This document shows positions 1-7,675 of a DNA stretch of 40,163 nt, one piece after another. Within the stretch, counting starts at the first letter, position 1. Each line of letters begins with the position of its first letter. The notes below the pieces were generated by a model. The model was not told where the DNA came from and ran no database searches. It was given only the letters and a program-made list of their open reading frames with translations. The translations under genes and the position numbers were made by a program. The stretch spans positions 1 to 40,163 of the forward strand of contig CAISWQ010000007.1 of assembly GCA_903889245.1 (NCBI GenBank). Direction: 5' to 3'. Source of the stretch: an uncultured Lentisphaerota bacterium. GTDB taxonomy: Bacteria > Verrucomicrobiota > Kiritimatiellia > CAIQIC01.

Positions 1-40
1 AGCCGCACGTTCGGGCTGTGGGACGCCCTCCTGTGCGGCT
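1..40. repeat. Inverted repeat at window edge
   Basis: Positions 1-8 (agccgcac) are perfectly complementary to 33-40 (gtgcggct), enclosing 24 nt. It could be a terminator or a REP-like hairpin belonging to a neighbour outside the window. The frame starting at base 2 stays open to a TGA at 110-112 and may be the tail of a gene entering from the left, but no family is recognisable in it. Confidence 0.35.
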
Positions 41-156
41 ATGGATAACTCCTTGAATGAAGAAATCAGTGTGATAACAATGCAGTCAAACACCGACCGG
101 GACTCACTCTGAATCTGTTCCAGTCCGCGGGGGAAGGTCAACGCTAAGGACAGTTC

Positions 157-558
157 TCATTGCAGCCACTGGATTTTGATTTCCTTGGCCAGTGGTTTGA
201 ACTCCGCATCGCCGGTGACGAGGTCGGCTTTTTTCTCCCTGGCCAGCGCGGCGGCGAAGGCATCGGCGAGGCTCAAGGTGAAGCGGGCTTTGTAGTCGGC
301 GGCCTGGTCGGCCAGCGCGCGGGTGATGGGCTGGAACGCGATGGGCAACGTTTCCAGCACCTTGGCGGCCGCCTGCCACGCCGCCGCGCCGTCTTTGCGG
401 AGGATGATGTATTTGACCTCCGCGTAGTTCACCTCGGTCATGAGCAAGGGCTTATCGGCCTGTGCGGCCTTCTCCAGCAACGCCTTGACCGGCAGCCCCT
501 CCGGCTCGCCACGGAAGTAGGCCACGAGGGCGAAACTATCAAGTACCTTAGCGGACAC
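157..558 (-). CDS. vapC: PIN-domain toxin (VapC-type ribonuclease)
   Basis: A 133-residue protein with the size and pattern of a PIN-domain ribonuclease, the toxin of type II toxin-antitoxin modules that cleaves RNA in a metal-dependent way. The N-terminus carries the first acidic residue in VLDSFALVAYF (D7), a Glu follows in TEVNYAEVKY, and Asp residues lie in SLADAFAAAL and DLVTGDAEF, the usual four-acid PIN site. I chose the GTG start at 558: it has a GGAGG about 8 nt upstream and puts the PIN fold at the N-terminus. A longer frame back to 648 only translates antitoxin DNA. The start overlaps the end of the antitoxin gene by 11 bp, typical of a coupled TA pair. RNA target unknown. Confidence 0.88.
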   Translation of the reverse strand: MSAKVLDSFALVAYFRGEPEGLPVKALLEKAAQADKPLLMTEVNYAEVKYIILRKDGAAAWQAAAKVLETLPIAFQPITRALADQAADYKARFTLSLADAFAAALAREKKADLVTGDAEFKPLAKEIKIQWLQ

Positions 559-823
559 GACGCTCCTCCAGTTTCCGCTCCTGCTGCTTGTGTTCAGCCC
601 GTTCCTCGGCGAAGGACCTATCGCCGGCTTTGCGCTTGAGCAGGCCAAACCCCCGCTTGATGGCGTGCCGCGTTACCGGCTTGATGAGAATGCCCTCGTC
701 AGTCGCCTGTACGACGGCCTTGGTGCCATCCTCGATGTGGAACGCGCGCCGCAGCCAGGCCGGGATGACCACCTGACCCTTCGTCGTGAACCACACTTCG
801 CCCGCCTTCATGGTCGTGTTCAT
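548..823 (-). CDS. vapB: AbrB/SpoVT-type antitoxin
   Basis: A 91-residue protein with an N-terminal swapped-hairpin AbrB/MazE DNA-binding domain, visible as VWFTTKGQVVIPAWLRRAF followed by IEDGTKAVV. Proteins of this kind bind their own promoter and neutralise the toxin through the C-terminal tail, here very basic and acidic (KRKAGDRSFAEERAEHKQQERK). It is the first gene of the pair, and its stop codon lies inside the start of the PIN toxin gene, implying coupled translation. A promoter-like pair (TTGACG, 16 bp, TAGGAT) ends six bases before the ATG, so the message may be leaderless; no Shine-Dalgarno sequence is visible. The family call is firm, but the regulation is inferred. Confidence 0.87.
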   Translation of the reverse strand: MNTTMKAGEVWFTTKGQVVIPAWLRRAFHIEDGTKAVVQATDEGILIKPVTRHAIKRGFGLLKRKAGDRSFAEERAEHKQQERKLEERRVR

Positions 824-857
824 GGGCGAATCCTACTTCCATTATGATTTCCGTCAA
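821..857 (-). promoter_or_regulatory. Predicted promoter of toxin-antitoxin operon, leaderless
   Basis: On the minus strand TTGACG (852-857) is followed after 16 bp by TAGGAT (830-835) and then six bases before the ATG (821-823). The predicted transcription start falls on or next to the A of the ATG. TAGGATTCGCC fits the TAnnnTnCGC motif seen before other genes here. Confidence 0.5.
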
Positions 858-953
858 CAGAATAGTTGTAGGAAATAAGCCGTAAAATCAGATATCCATT
901 CCAACCGGTCGCGACGGCGTGTCTCTCCCGCCCGCCCCGGCGAGGCCAGCGGT

Positions 954-1032
954 TTCCAAGGTTTGGAACTGTTGCGCGCTACTTTTCCAAGCCTTGGGGA
1001 AAACACCGGGTTCATTGTTCAAGGCCCGGGGA
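954..1032. repeat. Palindromic repeats (two copies plus a degraded third)
   Basis: ttccaaggtttggaa at 954-968 and a variant with two extra bases (ttccaagccttggggaa) at 985-1001 start 31 bp apart. A degraded copy (ttcaaggcccgggga, 1018-1032) follows after 33 bp. They lie between the 3' end of serA and the antitoxin promoter and belong to the family dispersed through the whole window. Confidence 0.8.
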
Positions 1033-1046
1033 AGTCCCCCTGCGGG

Positions 1047-2633
1047 TCAGCGGGTCTTCAGCTCGATGGCGAAGGCGGACTTGGCGGCAATGTCCTTGGC
1101 GATATACGCGACGACCTCCGCTGGGACGGCCTTGTTCACCTTGAAGATGGCGATGGAGTTCTCGCCCTTCGAGTCGTGCGGGTTACGCGTGTCGTCGATG
1201 TTCAGCCCGGCCTTGGCGAGCGCGGAGCCGATCTGGCCGACGACGCCGGGGCGGTCCTTGTAGATCATCACGAGGATGCTACCGGTGGGTTCGAAGTAGA
1301 GCTTGTCGAAGTCGTTGATGCGCGACACCATCAGGTTGCCTTCGGTCACGGTGCCGCGGACGCTGGCGTGGATCAGGTGGTCGGCGTCGAGGCTGCCAGT
1401 GAGGTCCACCGTGATGGAGCCGCCGTAACCCTTGTGCTCATCCACTTCGCGGTCGGCGTAGTCTACGCCCATATTCTTGAGGAACTGCGCAGCACCCTTG
1501 GGGTCCATGGTGCGCTCGACGCGGTCGCTCAACGCGGAGACAATCGGTGCGAGCAACCAGCCGGCAAACGGCTTGAGCTGGCCGTAGAAGCTGGTCTCGA
1601 CAAGCTTGAGCTTGGTCTCGGTGCCGATCACGGCGCGGCACAGGCGCGCGAGGATATAGGCGAGGTCCACGTAGCTCTCGTTGAGACCGGCGGGCAAATC
1701 GCGGTTGACGATGTAGCTACTCATGCCCTTCTCGTCGAGTTCCATCAGGAACTGTGCGGCGAACTTGGCGGCCGTCCAATTCGCTTCCTTCGTGCTGGCG
1801 CCGAGGTGCGGGACCATGATGTCGGCAATATCCAGGCAGCTCTTGGGGCCGGGCTCGTCCTTGGCATAGACATCATTGAGGAACCGAATCTGTTTCTCGG
1901 CTTTGACGGCGCGGATATCGGCCTCGACGACAACGCCGGAGCGCGCACAGTTAATCAGCGTCGCGCCCTTCTTCATCTTGCCGAGCAGCGCGGCGTTGAC
2001 GAGGCCCTTGGTCTCGGCGTTCTCCGGGATGTGTAGCGATACATAGTCGCTGCGCTCGAACAGCGTGGGCAGATCCACCAACTCGACGCCGATTTCCTTC
2101 GCGCGCTCCTGGCTGACGATCGGGTCGTAGCCGAGCACGTGCATCTCGAAACCTTCGAGTCGCTTCGCCACGAGCTGGCCGATGTAGCCGAGGCCGATGA
2201 TGCCGATGGTCTTGCCGGTGACCTCGCGGCCCATGAACTTGGTTTTCTCCCACTCGCCGCGGCGGCAGGAAGGATCGGCCTCGACGAGGTGGCGCGCGTC
2301 GGCGAGCATCAGCGCGACGACTTCCTCGGCGACGGCGTTGGAGTTCGCGCCCGGCGTGGTGAGCACGTCCACCTTCTTCTTGCGCGCATACTTCACGTCA
2401 ATCGTGTTGAAGCCGGAGCCGGCGCGGACGATCGCCTTGAGGTGTGGCAGAGCGTCCATGACTTCCGGCGTGACTTTCTCGCTGCGCACGATGATCGCGT
2501 GCGCGTCGGGATGCTGCTGCGCCAGCGCGAGCAGTTCGGTCTTCTCCTCCTGGACCACCTTATACTGGCCGTTGGATTCCAGCAGTTCCTTGGCAACCTT
2601 GTCGAGTTTCGTCGGGATCAAAACCTTTTTCAT
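1047..2633 (-). CDS. serA: D-3-phosphoglycerate dehydrogenase
   Basis: A 528-residue enzyme of the long SerA type, which oxidises 3-phosphoglycerate to 3-phosphohydroxypyruvate with NAD, the first step of serine synthesis in the cytoplasm. The Rossmann motif GIIGLGYIGQ lies near residue 150. The catalytic region shows NCARSGVVVE and VPHLGAST. A long intervening domain follows, and a C-terminal ACT domain (MIYKDRPGVVGQIGSAL) usually binds serine for feedback control. I chose the ATG at 2633 because MKKVLIPTKLDKVAKEL is the family N-terminus and GGGCGAAAG precedes it; the 53 extra upstream codons are repeat-derived DNA. A motif GCTACAGTGCGCCGC 18 bp before the start is the likely -10 region. 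Length and motifs are complete. Confidence 0.96.
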   Translation of the reverse strand: MKKVLIPTKLDKVAKELLESNGQYKVVQEEKTELLALAQQHPDAHAIIVRSEKVTPEVMDALPHLKAIVRAGSGFNTIDVKYARKKKVDVLTTPGANSNAVAEEVVALMLADARHLVEADPSCRRGEWEKTKFMGREVTGKTIGIIGLGYIGQLVAKRLEGFEMHVLGYDPIVSQERAKEIGVELVDLPTLFERSDYVSLHIPENAETKGLVNAALLGKMKKGATLINCARSGVVVEADIRAVKAEKQIRFLNDVYAKDEPGPKSCLDIADIMVPHLGASTKEANWTAAKFAAQFLMELDEKGMSSYIVNRDLPAGLNESYVDLAYILARLCRAVIGTETKLKLVETSFYGQLKPFAGWLLAPIVSALSDRVERTMDPKGAAQFLKNMGVDYADREVDEHKGYGGSITVDLTGSLDADHLIHASVRGTVTEGNLMVSRINDFDKLYFEPTGSILVMIYKDRPGVVGQIGSALAKAGLNIDDTRNPHDSKGENSIAIFKVNKAVPAEVVAYIAKDIAAKSAFAIELKTR

Positions 2634-2650
2634 CTTTCGCCCTTTCTTGT

Positions 2651-2685
2651 GCGGCGCACTGTAGCAGCCCGCGCCGCCGACGCAA
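2651..2685 (-). promoter_or_regulatory. Predicted serA promoter
   Basis: The minus strand reads TTGCGT (2680-2685), 16 bp, then TACAGT (2658-2663) within GCTACAGTGCGCCGC (2651-2665), 18 bp before the serA ATG. It is a member of the GCTAnnnTnCGC motif group. Confidence 0.45.
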
Positions 2686-2704
2686 GCCGGAAGCGGGCAA
2701 CAGC

Positions 2705-2753
2705 GAGACCTGAAACGTGAGACCTGAAACCTGAAACTTGAAACCTGAAAATG
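2705..2753. repeat. Degenerate 7-bp tandem repeat
   Basis: Seven consecutive heptamers read gagacct, gaaacgt, gagacct, gaaacct, gaaactt, gaaacct, gaaaatg. The period is exactly seven bases. It lies upstream of the serA promoter in a 324-bp non-coding gap (2634-2957) that also holds two hairpins. It resembles the heptameric short tandem repeats known from cyanobacteria; no coding role is apparent. Confidence 0.8.
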
Positions 2754-2783
2754 GGGACATGCCGGGTTGGCCGATTCTAACCA

Positions 2784-2804
2784 GCCGCGCACGGAGTGCG
2801 CGGC
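2784..2804. repeat. GC-rich hairpin repeat
   Basis: gccgcgca (2784-2791) pairs perfectly with tgcgcggc (2797-2804) around the loop cggag. It has the look of a dispersed REP-type hairpin; only this copy is seen here. Confidence 0.5.
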
Positions 2805-2903
2805 CCACCCGCCCGCAGCCGTTGCCGGGAATTTGTCCTTGCCCCGCCGTATGCGCTACCGCTGTTATGCTTGTCCTGCATCCCGCATCCTTCCCCAAAG
2901 CCA

Positions 2904-2933
2904 AGCGGCGTCCCTCATCAGAAGGACGCCGCT
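2904..2933 (-). terminator. Probable terminator of the oxidoreductase gene
   Basis: A perfect 10-bp stem (2904-2913 agcggcgtcc with 2924-2933) closes a 10-nt loop, 25 bp past the stop codon of the minus-strand oxidoreductase. On the minus strand it is followed by TTGGCTTTGG, only moderately T-rich, so efficiency is uncertain. Confidence 0.55.
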
Positions 2934-2957
2934 CCTCTCACACGGTTCAGTGCAGGA

Positions 2958-4295
2958 TCAAACCGACCACGGGCTGCGGTAGTCGCGGGTCAGCCACTTG
3001 GGATTGCCGGTGCCGTTCGTGAACTGGAACTTCAGCGGGTCCCACGTGAACTTCGCGTGGTTGTAGTAGGCCTGGTTCATCAGGTGGCAGCAGATCGCGC
3101 TGTGCGCGCCGACGATCTCGCTGGTGACGGGTTTCTGGCGGCTCTTGACGCACGCCATGAAGTCGGAGATGTGGTTCTTGCTCTCGTAGAGCTTGATCTT
3201 CGCGTCCTTAAGGTAGGCGCGCTCGGCTTTCTGCACCTCGGCGGCGCAGGAGGTCTCCGACTTCGGGGCCTTTTCGCCCTTCTTCACCTTCTTCTCCGCG
3301 TACTCGGCGATGGTCTGGCCGTCCACGATCAACACGAACCTGCCGCGGTTGACCTTGACCTCGCCCTTGGAGCCGAAGAAGTGGACGCCGAAACCATCCG
3401 TGTGCTGCACATAGATGCCGTTCGCGTAGACCAGCTTGCAACCGCGCTTGGCCTTTTCGTCGCTCGGCGGAATGACCTCCACCGGCCCGCTGTTGTCCAT
3501 GCCGAGGCCCCACTGCGCGATATCAATGTGGTGCGCGCCCCAGTCGCAGACCATGCCGCCGCCATATTCCTTGTAGGCGCGCCAGTTTGGGAAGTGCGTG
3601 TGCAGGCCGCGCGGCGAGAGCACGGAATTATAGCCGCGTTTCGGGCCGGGTCCGCACCACAGCTCCCAGTCGAGCCCCGGTTCCATATTCTCCTCCGGCA
3701 GATCGCACGGCCGGCCGGGGTCGCCAAACTGGCACTCGACGTGGTGAATCTTGCCGATGACGCCGTTCTGCACCAGCTCGCACGCGATGCGGAATTCCTT
3801 GCTCGAACGTTGCATCGAGCCGGTCTGGAGCACGCGCTTGTTGGCCTCGACAGCCTTCATGACCTCGACCGCCTCGTGGATGTTGTGCGTCAGCGGCTTC
3901 TCGCAATAGACGTCCTTGCCGGCGCGCAACGCCGCGAGAGTCGGGATCGCATGCCAGTGGTCGGGCGTGGCGATGCAGACCGCGTCAATGTCCTTGCGGT
4001 TGATGATCTCGCGGAAATCGTTGTAGGCGGCGCAGTCGCTGTTCTTGTAGAAATCGTCCACGCGCTTCTTGGCGGCGTTGCGGCGATTGGTGTCCACGTC
4101 GCAGACGGCGACGACGCGGGTTTCCTGGCCGAGGAAGTTGCCCAGCAGTCCGCGCGACTGCGTGCCCATGCCGATGAAGCCCATCGTCACCTTGCCGCCC
4201 GGCGCCGCCGACCAGACATGCGAGGGGAGGATGAACGGGCTGGCGGCCGCTCCGGCGGCCAGGCTTTTCAGAAACGTACGGCGAGAGGTTTGCAT
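2958..4295 (-). CDS. Tat-exported Gfo/Idh/MocA-family oxidoreductase
   Basis: A 445-residue NAD(P)-dependent sugar oxidoreductase of the Gfo/Idh/MocA family. The N-terminus has a twin-arginine signal (SRRTFLKSLAAGAAASPFIL), so it is predicted to be folded in the cytoplasm and exported. The Rossmann fold starts with MGFIGMGTQSRG. Family marks follow: CIATPDHWHA, the catalytic-region motif YCEKPL, and DWGAHHIDIAQWGLG in the substrate domain. Exported members are abundant in PVC bacteria and act on sugars or sugar-derived polyols; the substrate cannot be told. I chose the ATG at 4295, with AAAGGAA before it and the Tat motif at its N-terminus; an upstream extension would only translate palindromic repeats. 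A hairpin at 2904-2933 probably ends the transcript. Confidence 0.93.
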   Translation of the reverse strand: MQTSRRTFLKSLAAGAAASPFILPSHVWSAAPGGKVTMGFIGMGTQSRGLLGNFLGQETRVVAVCDVDTNRRNAAKKRVDDFYKNSDCAAYNDFREIINRKDIDAVCIATPDHWHAIPTLAALRAGKDVYCEKPLTHNIHEAVEVMKAVEANKRVLQTGSMQRSSKEFRIACELVQNGVIGKIHHVECQFGDPGRPCDLPEENMEPGLDWELWCGPGPKRGYNSVLSPRGLHTHFPNWRAYKEYGGGMVCDWGAHHIDIAQWGLGMDNSGPVEVIPPSDEKAKRGCKLVYANGIYVQHTDGFGVHFFGSKGEVKVNRGRFVLIVDGQTIAEYAEKKVKKGEKAPKSETSCAAEVQKAERAYLKDAKIKLYESKNHISDFMACVKSRQKPVTSEIVGAHSAICCHLMNQAYYNHAKFTWDPLKFQFTNGTGNPKWLTRDYRSPWSV

Positions 4296-4320
4296 CAGTA
4301 TTCCTTTCTTTGAAATCACA

Positions 4321-4358
4321 CGCGGGCGCTTATACCCGCCACCGCCCGAAAAAGCCAA
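4321..4358 (-). promoter_or_regulatory. Predicted promoter of the oxidoreductase gene
   Basis: The minus strand reads TTGGCT (4353-4358), 18 bp, TATAAG (4329-4334) followed by CGCCCGCG, about 26 bp before the ATG. The palindrome pair lies just upstream, but its TTGGAA is 30 bp from the -10 here and is not in promoter register. Confidence 0.45.
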
Positions 4359-4364
4359 TCCGAT

Positions 4365-4410
4365 TTCCAAGGCTTGGAAAAATTGCCCCGCGTTTTTCCA
4401 GGGCTTGGAA
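4365..4410. repeat. Palindromic repeat pair
   Basis: ttccaaggcttggaa at 4365-4379 and ttccagggcttggaa at 4396-4410, 31 bp apart start to start. It sits between the oxidoreductase promoter and the 3' end of the membrane protein gene, next to the heptamer repeat. Confidence 0.88.
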
Positions 4411-4425
4411 AACAACCGGCGCTTC

Positions 4426-4495
4426 GTCTCGCGTCTCTTGTCTCGCGTCGCTTATCACTCGCCACTCGACCCTCTGCCCTCGTCCCTCTGCCCCT
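4426..4495. repeat. Degenerate 7-bp tandem repeat running into a gene end
   Basis: Ten heptamers in phase: gtctcgc, gtctctt, gtctcgc, gtcgctt, atcactc, gccactc, gaccctc, tgccctc, gtccctc, tgcccct. The array crosses the stop codon (4455) of the minus-strand membrane protein gene, so the final residues of that protein (EEGQRDEGRGSSGE) are encoded by the repeat. Confidence 0.78.
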
Positions 4496-5471
4496 CTTCG
4501 GCGGTGGGGCGGCGCAGCGTGTCGAGCAGCGCGAAGATGGCGCCGGGCAGCATCGCGCCGAGGATCAGCGGGTAGGTGATCAGCGAGACGGTCAGGCAGA
4601 CGGCCTTGGCGACGCCGGCGCGGCCGAAGAAGTAGAGGAACGCGCCTTCCTTGACCCCAAGCCCGAAGTAGGAGATCGGCAGCAGCGTGAACATGTTGAT
4701 CATCGGGACGAACGCGGCGGCCTGGCTCACGGCCACCGGCTGCCCGACGGCGCGGAACAGGAGCACGATCTGGAGCACGCGCAGCATCTGGGCCAGCAGG
4801 TTCAGCGCAAAGACCCGCGTCAGCAGGCCGGGATTCGCGCGGTAGGCGAGCAGGGAGTCGTGGACTTCCACGGCCATGCCGGCCAACTTGCCCAGACGCT
4901 CCACCACGCGGCCGCGCCCCGCACACCAGCGCCGCAACGGCGGCACCCACAGCACTGGCAACGGCGAGAGCAGGACCATGATGATCGTCACCACGATGGC
5001 GGCGATGACGAGGATGGACCACAGCGCCTGCGTGCCGAGCACCGCCGGTCCGGCCCAGGCGACGCCGATCAGCGAGAGCAGCATGATCGCCAGTGAGCCC
5101 ATGATGCGGTCGGCAACGAGCGAGCCGGTCGCGTGCGTCAGGCTCTGCTGCGCGCCCTTGACCATCATCAGGCGCAGCGCGTCCGCGCCCACGCTGACCG
5201 GCACCACCACGCAGAGAAAGTTGCTGGTGAAGACGATGCGGACGATGCGCAGCAGGCCAAGGTTGATTCCTTTTTCGCGCAGCAGTAGATTCCACTTCAC
5301 CGCGACCAGCACAGGCTCGGCGAGGACGGTCAGCCACGCCGCCAGCACCCAGCCGGGCGCGACGCCGCGGAAGTGCTCGGCCAGTTCACGCGGATGGATC
5401 TTGCTGAAAATGACGGCGAAGCAGGCCGCGATAAAGACGAGTTTGCCAAGGTTGATGAGCCGCCGTTTCAT
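4455..5471 (-). CDS. YbhN/UPF0104-type integral membrane protein (flippase-like)
   Basis: A 338-residue polytopic membrane protein of the YbhN / lysylphosphatidylglycerol synthase transmembrane family. Hydrophobic segments follow one another from LVFIAACFAVIF near the N-terminus to LILGAMLPGAIFALL near the end, giving roughly seven or eight helices. The conserved region PVSVGADALRLMMV and the late GLGVKEGAFLYFF match the family pattern. Members lie in the inner membrane and are often next to glycosyltransferases or lipid genes, but the function of this one is unknown. I chose the ATG at 5471; a longer frame on the same strand is antisense to the deacetylase gene. The hydrophilic tail is encoded by a heptamer repeat, so the original C-terminus may have been altered. 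Confidence 0.82.
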   Translation of the reverse strand: MKRRLINLGKLVFIAACFAVIFSKIHPRELAEHFRGVAPGWVLAAWLTVLAEPVLVAVKWNLLLREKGINLGLLRIVRIVFTSNFLCVVVPVSVGADALRLMMVKGAQQSLTHATGSLVADRIMGSLAIMLLSLIGVAWAGPAVLGTQALWSILVIAAIVVTIIMVLLSPLPVLWVPPLRRWCAGRGRVVERLGKLAGMAVEVHDSLLAYRANPGLLTRVFALNLLAQMLRVLQIVLLFRAVGQPVAVSQAAAFVPMINMFTLLPISYFGLGVKEGAFLYFFGRAGVAKAVCLTVSLITYPLILGAMLPGAIFALLDTLRRPTAEEGQRDEGRGSSGE

Positions 5472-5474
5472 GTT

Positions 5475-5490
5475 GCGGCGGCACGGTAGC
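5475..5490 (-). promoter_or_regulatory. Predicted -10 region of the membrane protein gene
   Basis: GCTACCGTGCCGCCGC on the minus strand, four bases before the ATG at 5471, matches the GCTAnnnTnCGC-like motif. No convincing -35 is seen. It lies in the 33-bp gap shared with the divergent deacetylase gene. Confidence 0.3.
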
Positions 5491-5504
5491 AACGGAGCCA
5501 TGAG

Positions 5505-6635
5505 ATGAACAGAATGATTTTCGGGGCGCTGGCCACGGCGCTGCTGCTCGCCGGCTGCGGGCAACCGCCGCCGCCACCCGCGCCGCAGAAGTTCGCTGTG
5601 CAGCCGGGCGAACTGCTGCATTTTGTGCCGGTCGCGGAAAAACTCGTCGCGTTGAGCTTCGATGACGGACCGAGCGATCCGTGTACGCGGCAACTGCTCG
5701 AGGTGCTCGCCCGGGAACAGGTCCACGCCACGTTCTTCATCATTGGCGCGAATGCCGAGAAGCATCCCGGCCTCCTCAAGGAACTCGTCGCCGCTGGCCA
5801 CGCGGTCGGCAGCCACTCCTATTCCCACCCGCGCTTCGACCAGAGCACGCCCGCCCAGATTCGCGAGCAGATCGTGCGCAACGATGCCGTGCTCGAGAAG
5901 CTGACCGGGAAAACACCGGTGCTGATGCGCCCGCCGTTCGGCCTGTATGGTCCGCAGTATTTTGAAATCTGCCGCGAGACCGGCCACATCATTGCCGGCT
6001 GGTCGGCGAGCGCGAGCGATTGGAATCCGCATACGCCGGAGGAAATCTCCGGCGCGCTGCTCGATCAGCTTGCGCCCGGCGCGATCTTCCTGCTCCACGA
6101 TGGCAAGGAAACCAACGATGGCCCACACCGCGTCGCCAGCGTGCAGGCTGTGGCGCAACTGATCCCGCAGGTCAAGGCGCGCGGCTATCGCTTTGTCACC
6201 ATCCCCGAGTTGCAGGCGGCGGCCGTCGCGCCGCCCGCCGTGTTCGCGGGCGGCGCGCAACTGCTCGGCGTCCAGTGGCCGGAACGCACCGCTGCCTCCA
6301 AGGGGGTTGCCATCCGCATGCACTGGCAACTGCCCGCCGCGTTCGTGCGCAGCAGCGCGCATGTCTGGGTCACGCTCGCCGGCGCGGGCGGCCCGTTCAA
6401 ATTCGACTGTGGCCTGCCGCATGGCGGCGATGTCTGGAAGGAAACCGAGACGCTCAAGGTTCCGCCGCCCGCGTTCCAACCCGGCAGCTACGCGATGAGC
6501 ATCGCTTTGAGCCGCGGCAACCGTAACTGGCGGCATCTGCCTTGCTCCGGCGCATGGACCAGGGAAAGCAAGGCCGCCGCTGTGCCGCAGCCGTTCGTCG
6601 TCGCGCCCAACCGCACCGTCGAGGCCTCACCCTGA
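5505..6635 (+). CDS. Polysaccharide deacetylase lipoprotein (NodB domain)
   Basis: A 376-residue secreted deacetylase of carbohydrate esterase family 4. A lipoprotein signal ends in LLAGC, so the mature protein should be lipid-anchored. The NodB motifs are complete: SFDDGP with the metal and catalytic Asp residues near 50, SHSYSHP with the two metal His residues, RPPFG, and LLHDG near residue 200. The enzyme removes N- or O-acetyl groups from a polysaccharide such as peptidoglycan, chitin-like or exported glycan. About 130 residues after the catalytic domain form a beta-rich tail of unknown role. It is the first of four closely spaced genes (2-, 15- and 9-bp gaps), probably one operon, and is divergent from the membrane protein gene. 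Start by lipobox and length. Confidence 0.92.
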   Translation: MNRMIFGALATALLLAGCGQPPPPPAPQKFAVQPGELLHFVPVAEKLVALSFDDGPSDPCTRQLLEVLAREQVHATFFIIGANAEKHPGLLKELVAAGHAVGSHSYSHPRFDQSTPAQIREQIVRNDAVLEKLTGKTPVLMRPPFGLYGPQYFEICRETGHIIAGWSASASDWNPHTPEEISGALLDQLAPGAIFLLHDGKETNDGPHRVASVQAVAQLIPQVKARGYRFVTIPELQAAAVAPPAVFAGGAQLLGVQWPERTAASKGVAIRMHWQLPAAFVRSSAHVWVTLAGAGGPFKFDCGLPHGGDVWKETETLKVPPPAFQPGSYAMSIALSRGNRNWRHLPCSGAWTRESKAAAVPQPFVVAPNRTVEASP

Positions 6636-6637
6636 CC

Positions 6638-7660
6638 ATGCACCGCGTCACCTTCGGCATCATCAACTATAACGGCGTCGCCTCGCTGCCGCCGGTGATC
6701 GAGCGCCTGCTCGCACAGGAAGATGTGGAGATTGCCGAGATTCTGCTGGTGGACAACGCCTCGCCCGATGGTTCCGCACAGATGGTGCGCGAGCGCTACG
6801 CCGGCCGTGTCCGCGTCATCGAGATGGGCGACAACCGCGGCCCGAATCCACCGCGCAACCGCGCGCTGCACGAGGCGCAGACCGACCTCGTCATGCTGCT
6901 CGATAACGACATCCTCTTTGCGCCCGACTACGCTGCGCGCCTCGCCGCCGTCTTCGATACACATCCCGCCGCCGGCGCGGTCACCGGCCAGATTCGCTTC
7001 CACGCCGAGCCGGAAAAAATCCAGTACAACGGCGCGGACATCCACTACGCCGGCGAGGTCGTCGTCAACCGCGCCGTGAAGCCGGAACCGTTCGTCGTCG
7101 GCACCGTCTCCGCGGGTGCGACGTTGCTCAACCGCCGCGTCGCGCTGGAGCTCGGCGCGTACGACGAGGACTTGCAGTTCGGCTGGGAGGATGGCGACCT
7201 CACGTTCCGCATGACCGTCTGCGGCCATCCGTGCTACGCCGTCAGCCAGGCCGTCTGCTGGCACATGAGCGCGGGCCGCAGCACCAAGTGGGTGCGCCTG
7301 CAGGTTCGCAACCGCTGGCGCTTCCTGATGGTGCACCTGGACGCGCGCACCTTCTGGCTCGCGCTGCCCGGCATCCTGCTCTACCAGCTCTGCGCCGGAT
7401 TTTTTTTCACGCTCAAGGGGAACGGCGGCGCGTTTTTCGGCGGATGCTGGGACGCGTTGCGCTCGCGCGCCGCGATCCGCGAGAAGAAGGATTTTGTCCG
7501 GGCGCACAAGCGTGTGCCCGACCGCCAGAGCCTGACCGGCGGCGCGCTCGAATTGCCCGGCGCCGTGCAGGAGAAAAAGGCGCTGGCCCTGTTCGGCAAA
7601 ATCCTGGGCGGCCTGCTCCACGGCTGGTGGCTCATCATCCGCCCGCTGCTGCGGCGATAA
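6638..7660 (+). CDS. Family 2 glycosyltransferase
   Basis: A 340-residue GT-A fold glycosyltransferase of family 2. It begins with the typical strand TFGIINYNGVASLPPVIERL, then LLVDNASPDGS for nucleotide-sugar binding, and a DxD-type metal site in MLLDNDI near residue 90. GWEDGDLTFRM near residue 185 is the family acceptor-side motif. A hydrophobic stretch near residue 245 (FWLALPGILLYQLCAGFFF) suggests membrane attachment. It transfers a sugar from an activated donor to a glycan or lipid; donor and acceptor are unknown. I chose the ATG at 6638, two bases after the deacetylase stop. Earlier in-frame codons translate deacetylase DNA. The tight spacing implies shared transcription and coupled translation. 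Confidence 0.92.
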   Translation: MHRVTFGIINYNGVASLPPVIERLLAQEDVEIAEILLVDNASPDGSAQMVRERYAGRVRVIEMGDNRGPNPPRNRALHEAQTDLVMLLDNDILFAPDYAARLAAVFDTHPAAGAVTGQIRFHAEPEKIQYNGADIHYAGEVVVNRAVKPEPFVVGTVSAGATLLNRRVALELGAYDEDLQFGWEDGDLTFRMTVCGHPCYAVSQAVCWHMSAGRSTKWVRLQVRNRWRFLMVHLDARTFWLALPGILLYQLCAGFFFTLKGNGGAFFGGCWDALRSRAAIREKKDFVRAHKRVPDRQSLTGGALELPGAVQEKKALALFGKILGGLLHGWWLIIRPLLRR

Positions 7661-7675
7661 CCAGAAATAGGACCC

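Noticed and set aside
160-639. Plus-strand 159-codon frame over the toxin gene
   Set aside because: It is antisense to a recognisable PIN-domain toxin with its own antitoxin and ribosome site.
963-2036. 357-codon plus-strand frame antisense to serA
   Set aside because: The serA frame has complete family motifs; this frame is its shadow.
2634-2792. N-terminal extension of SerA by 53 residues
   Set aside because: The extension translates heptamer repeat DNA; the family N-terminus and ribosome site are at 2633.
2796-4313. 505-codon plus-strand frame antisense to the oxidoreductase
   Set aside because: The minus strand encodes a complete Tat-exported oxidoreductase, and the opposite frame shows no domain.
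4365-4379. Palindrome as -35 of the oxidoreductase gene
   Set aside because: The TTGGAA half is 30 bp from TATAAG, far out of promoter register; TTGGCT at 4353-4358 fits better.
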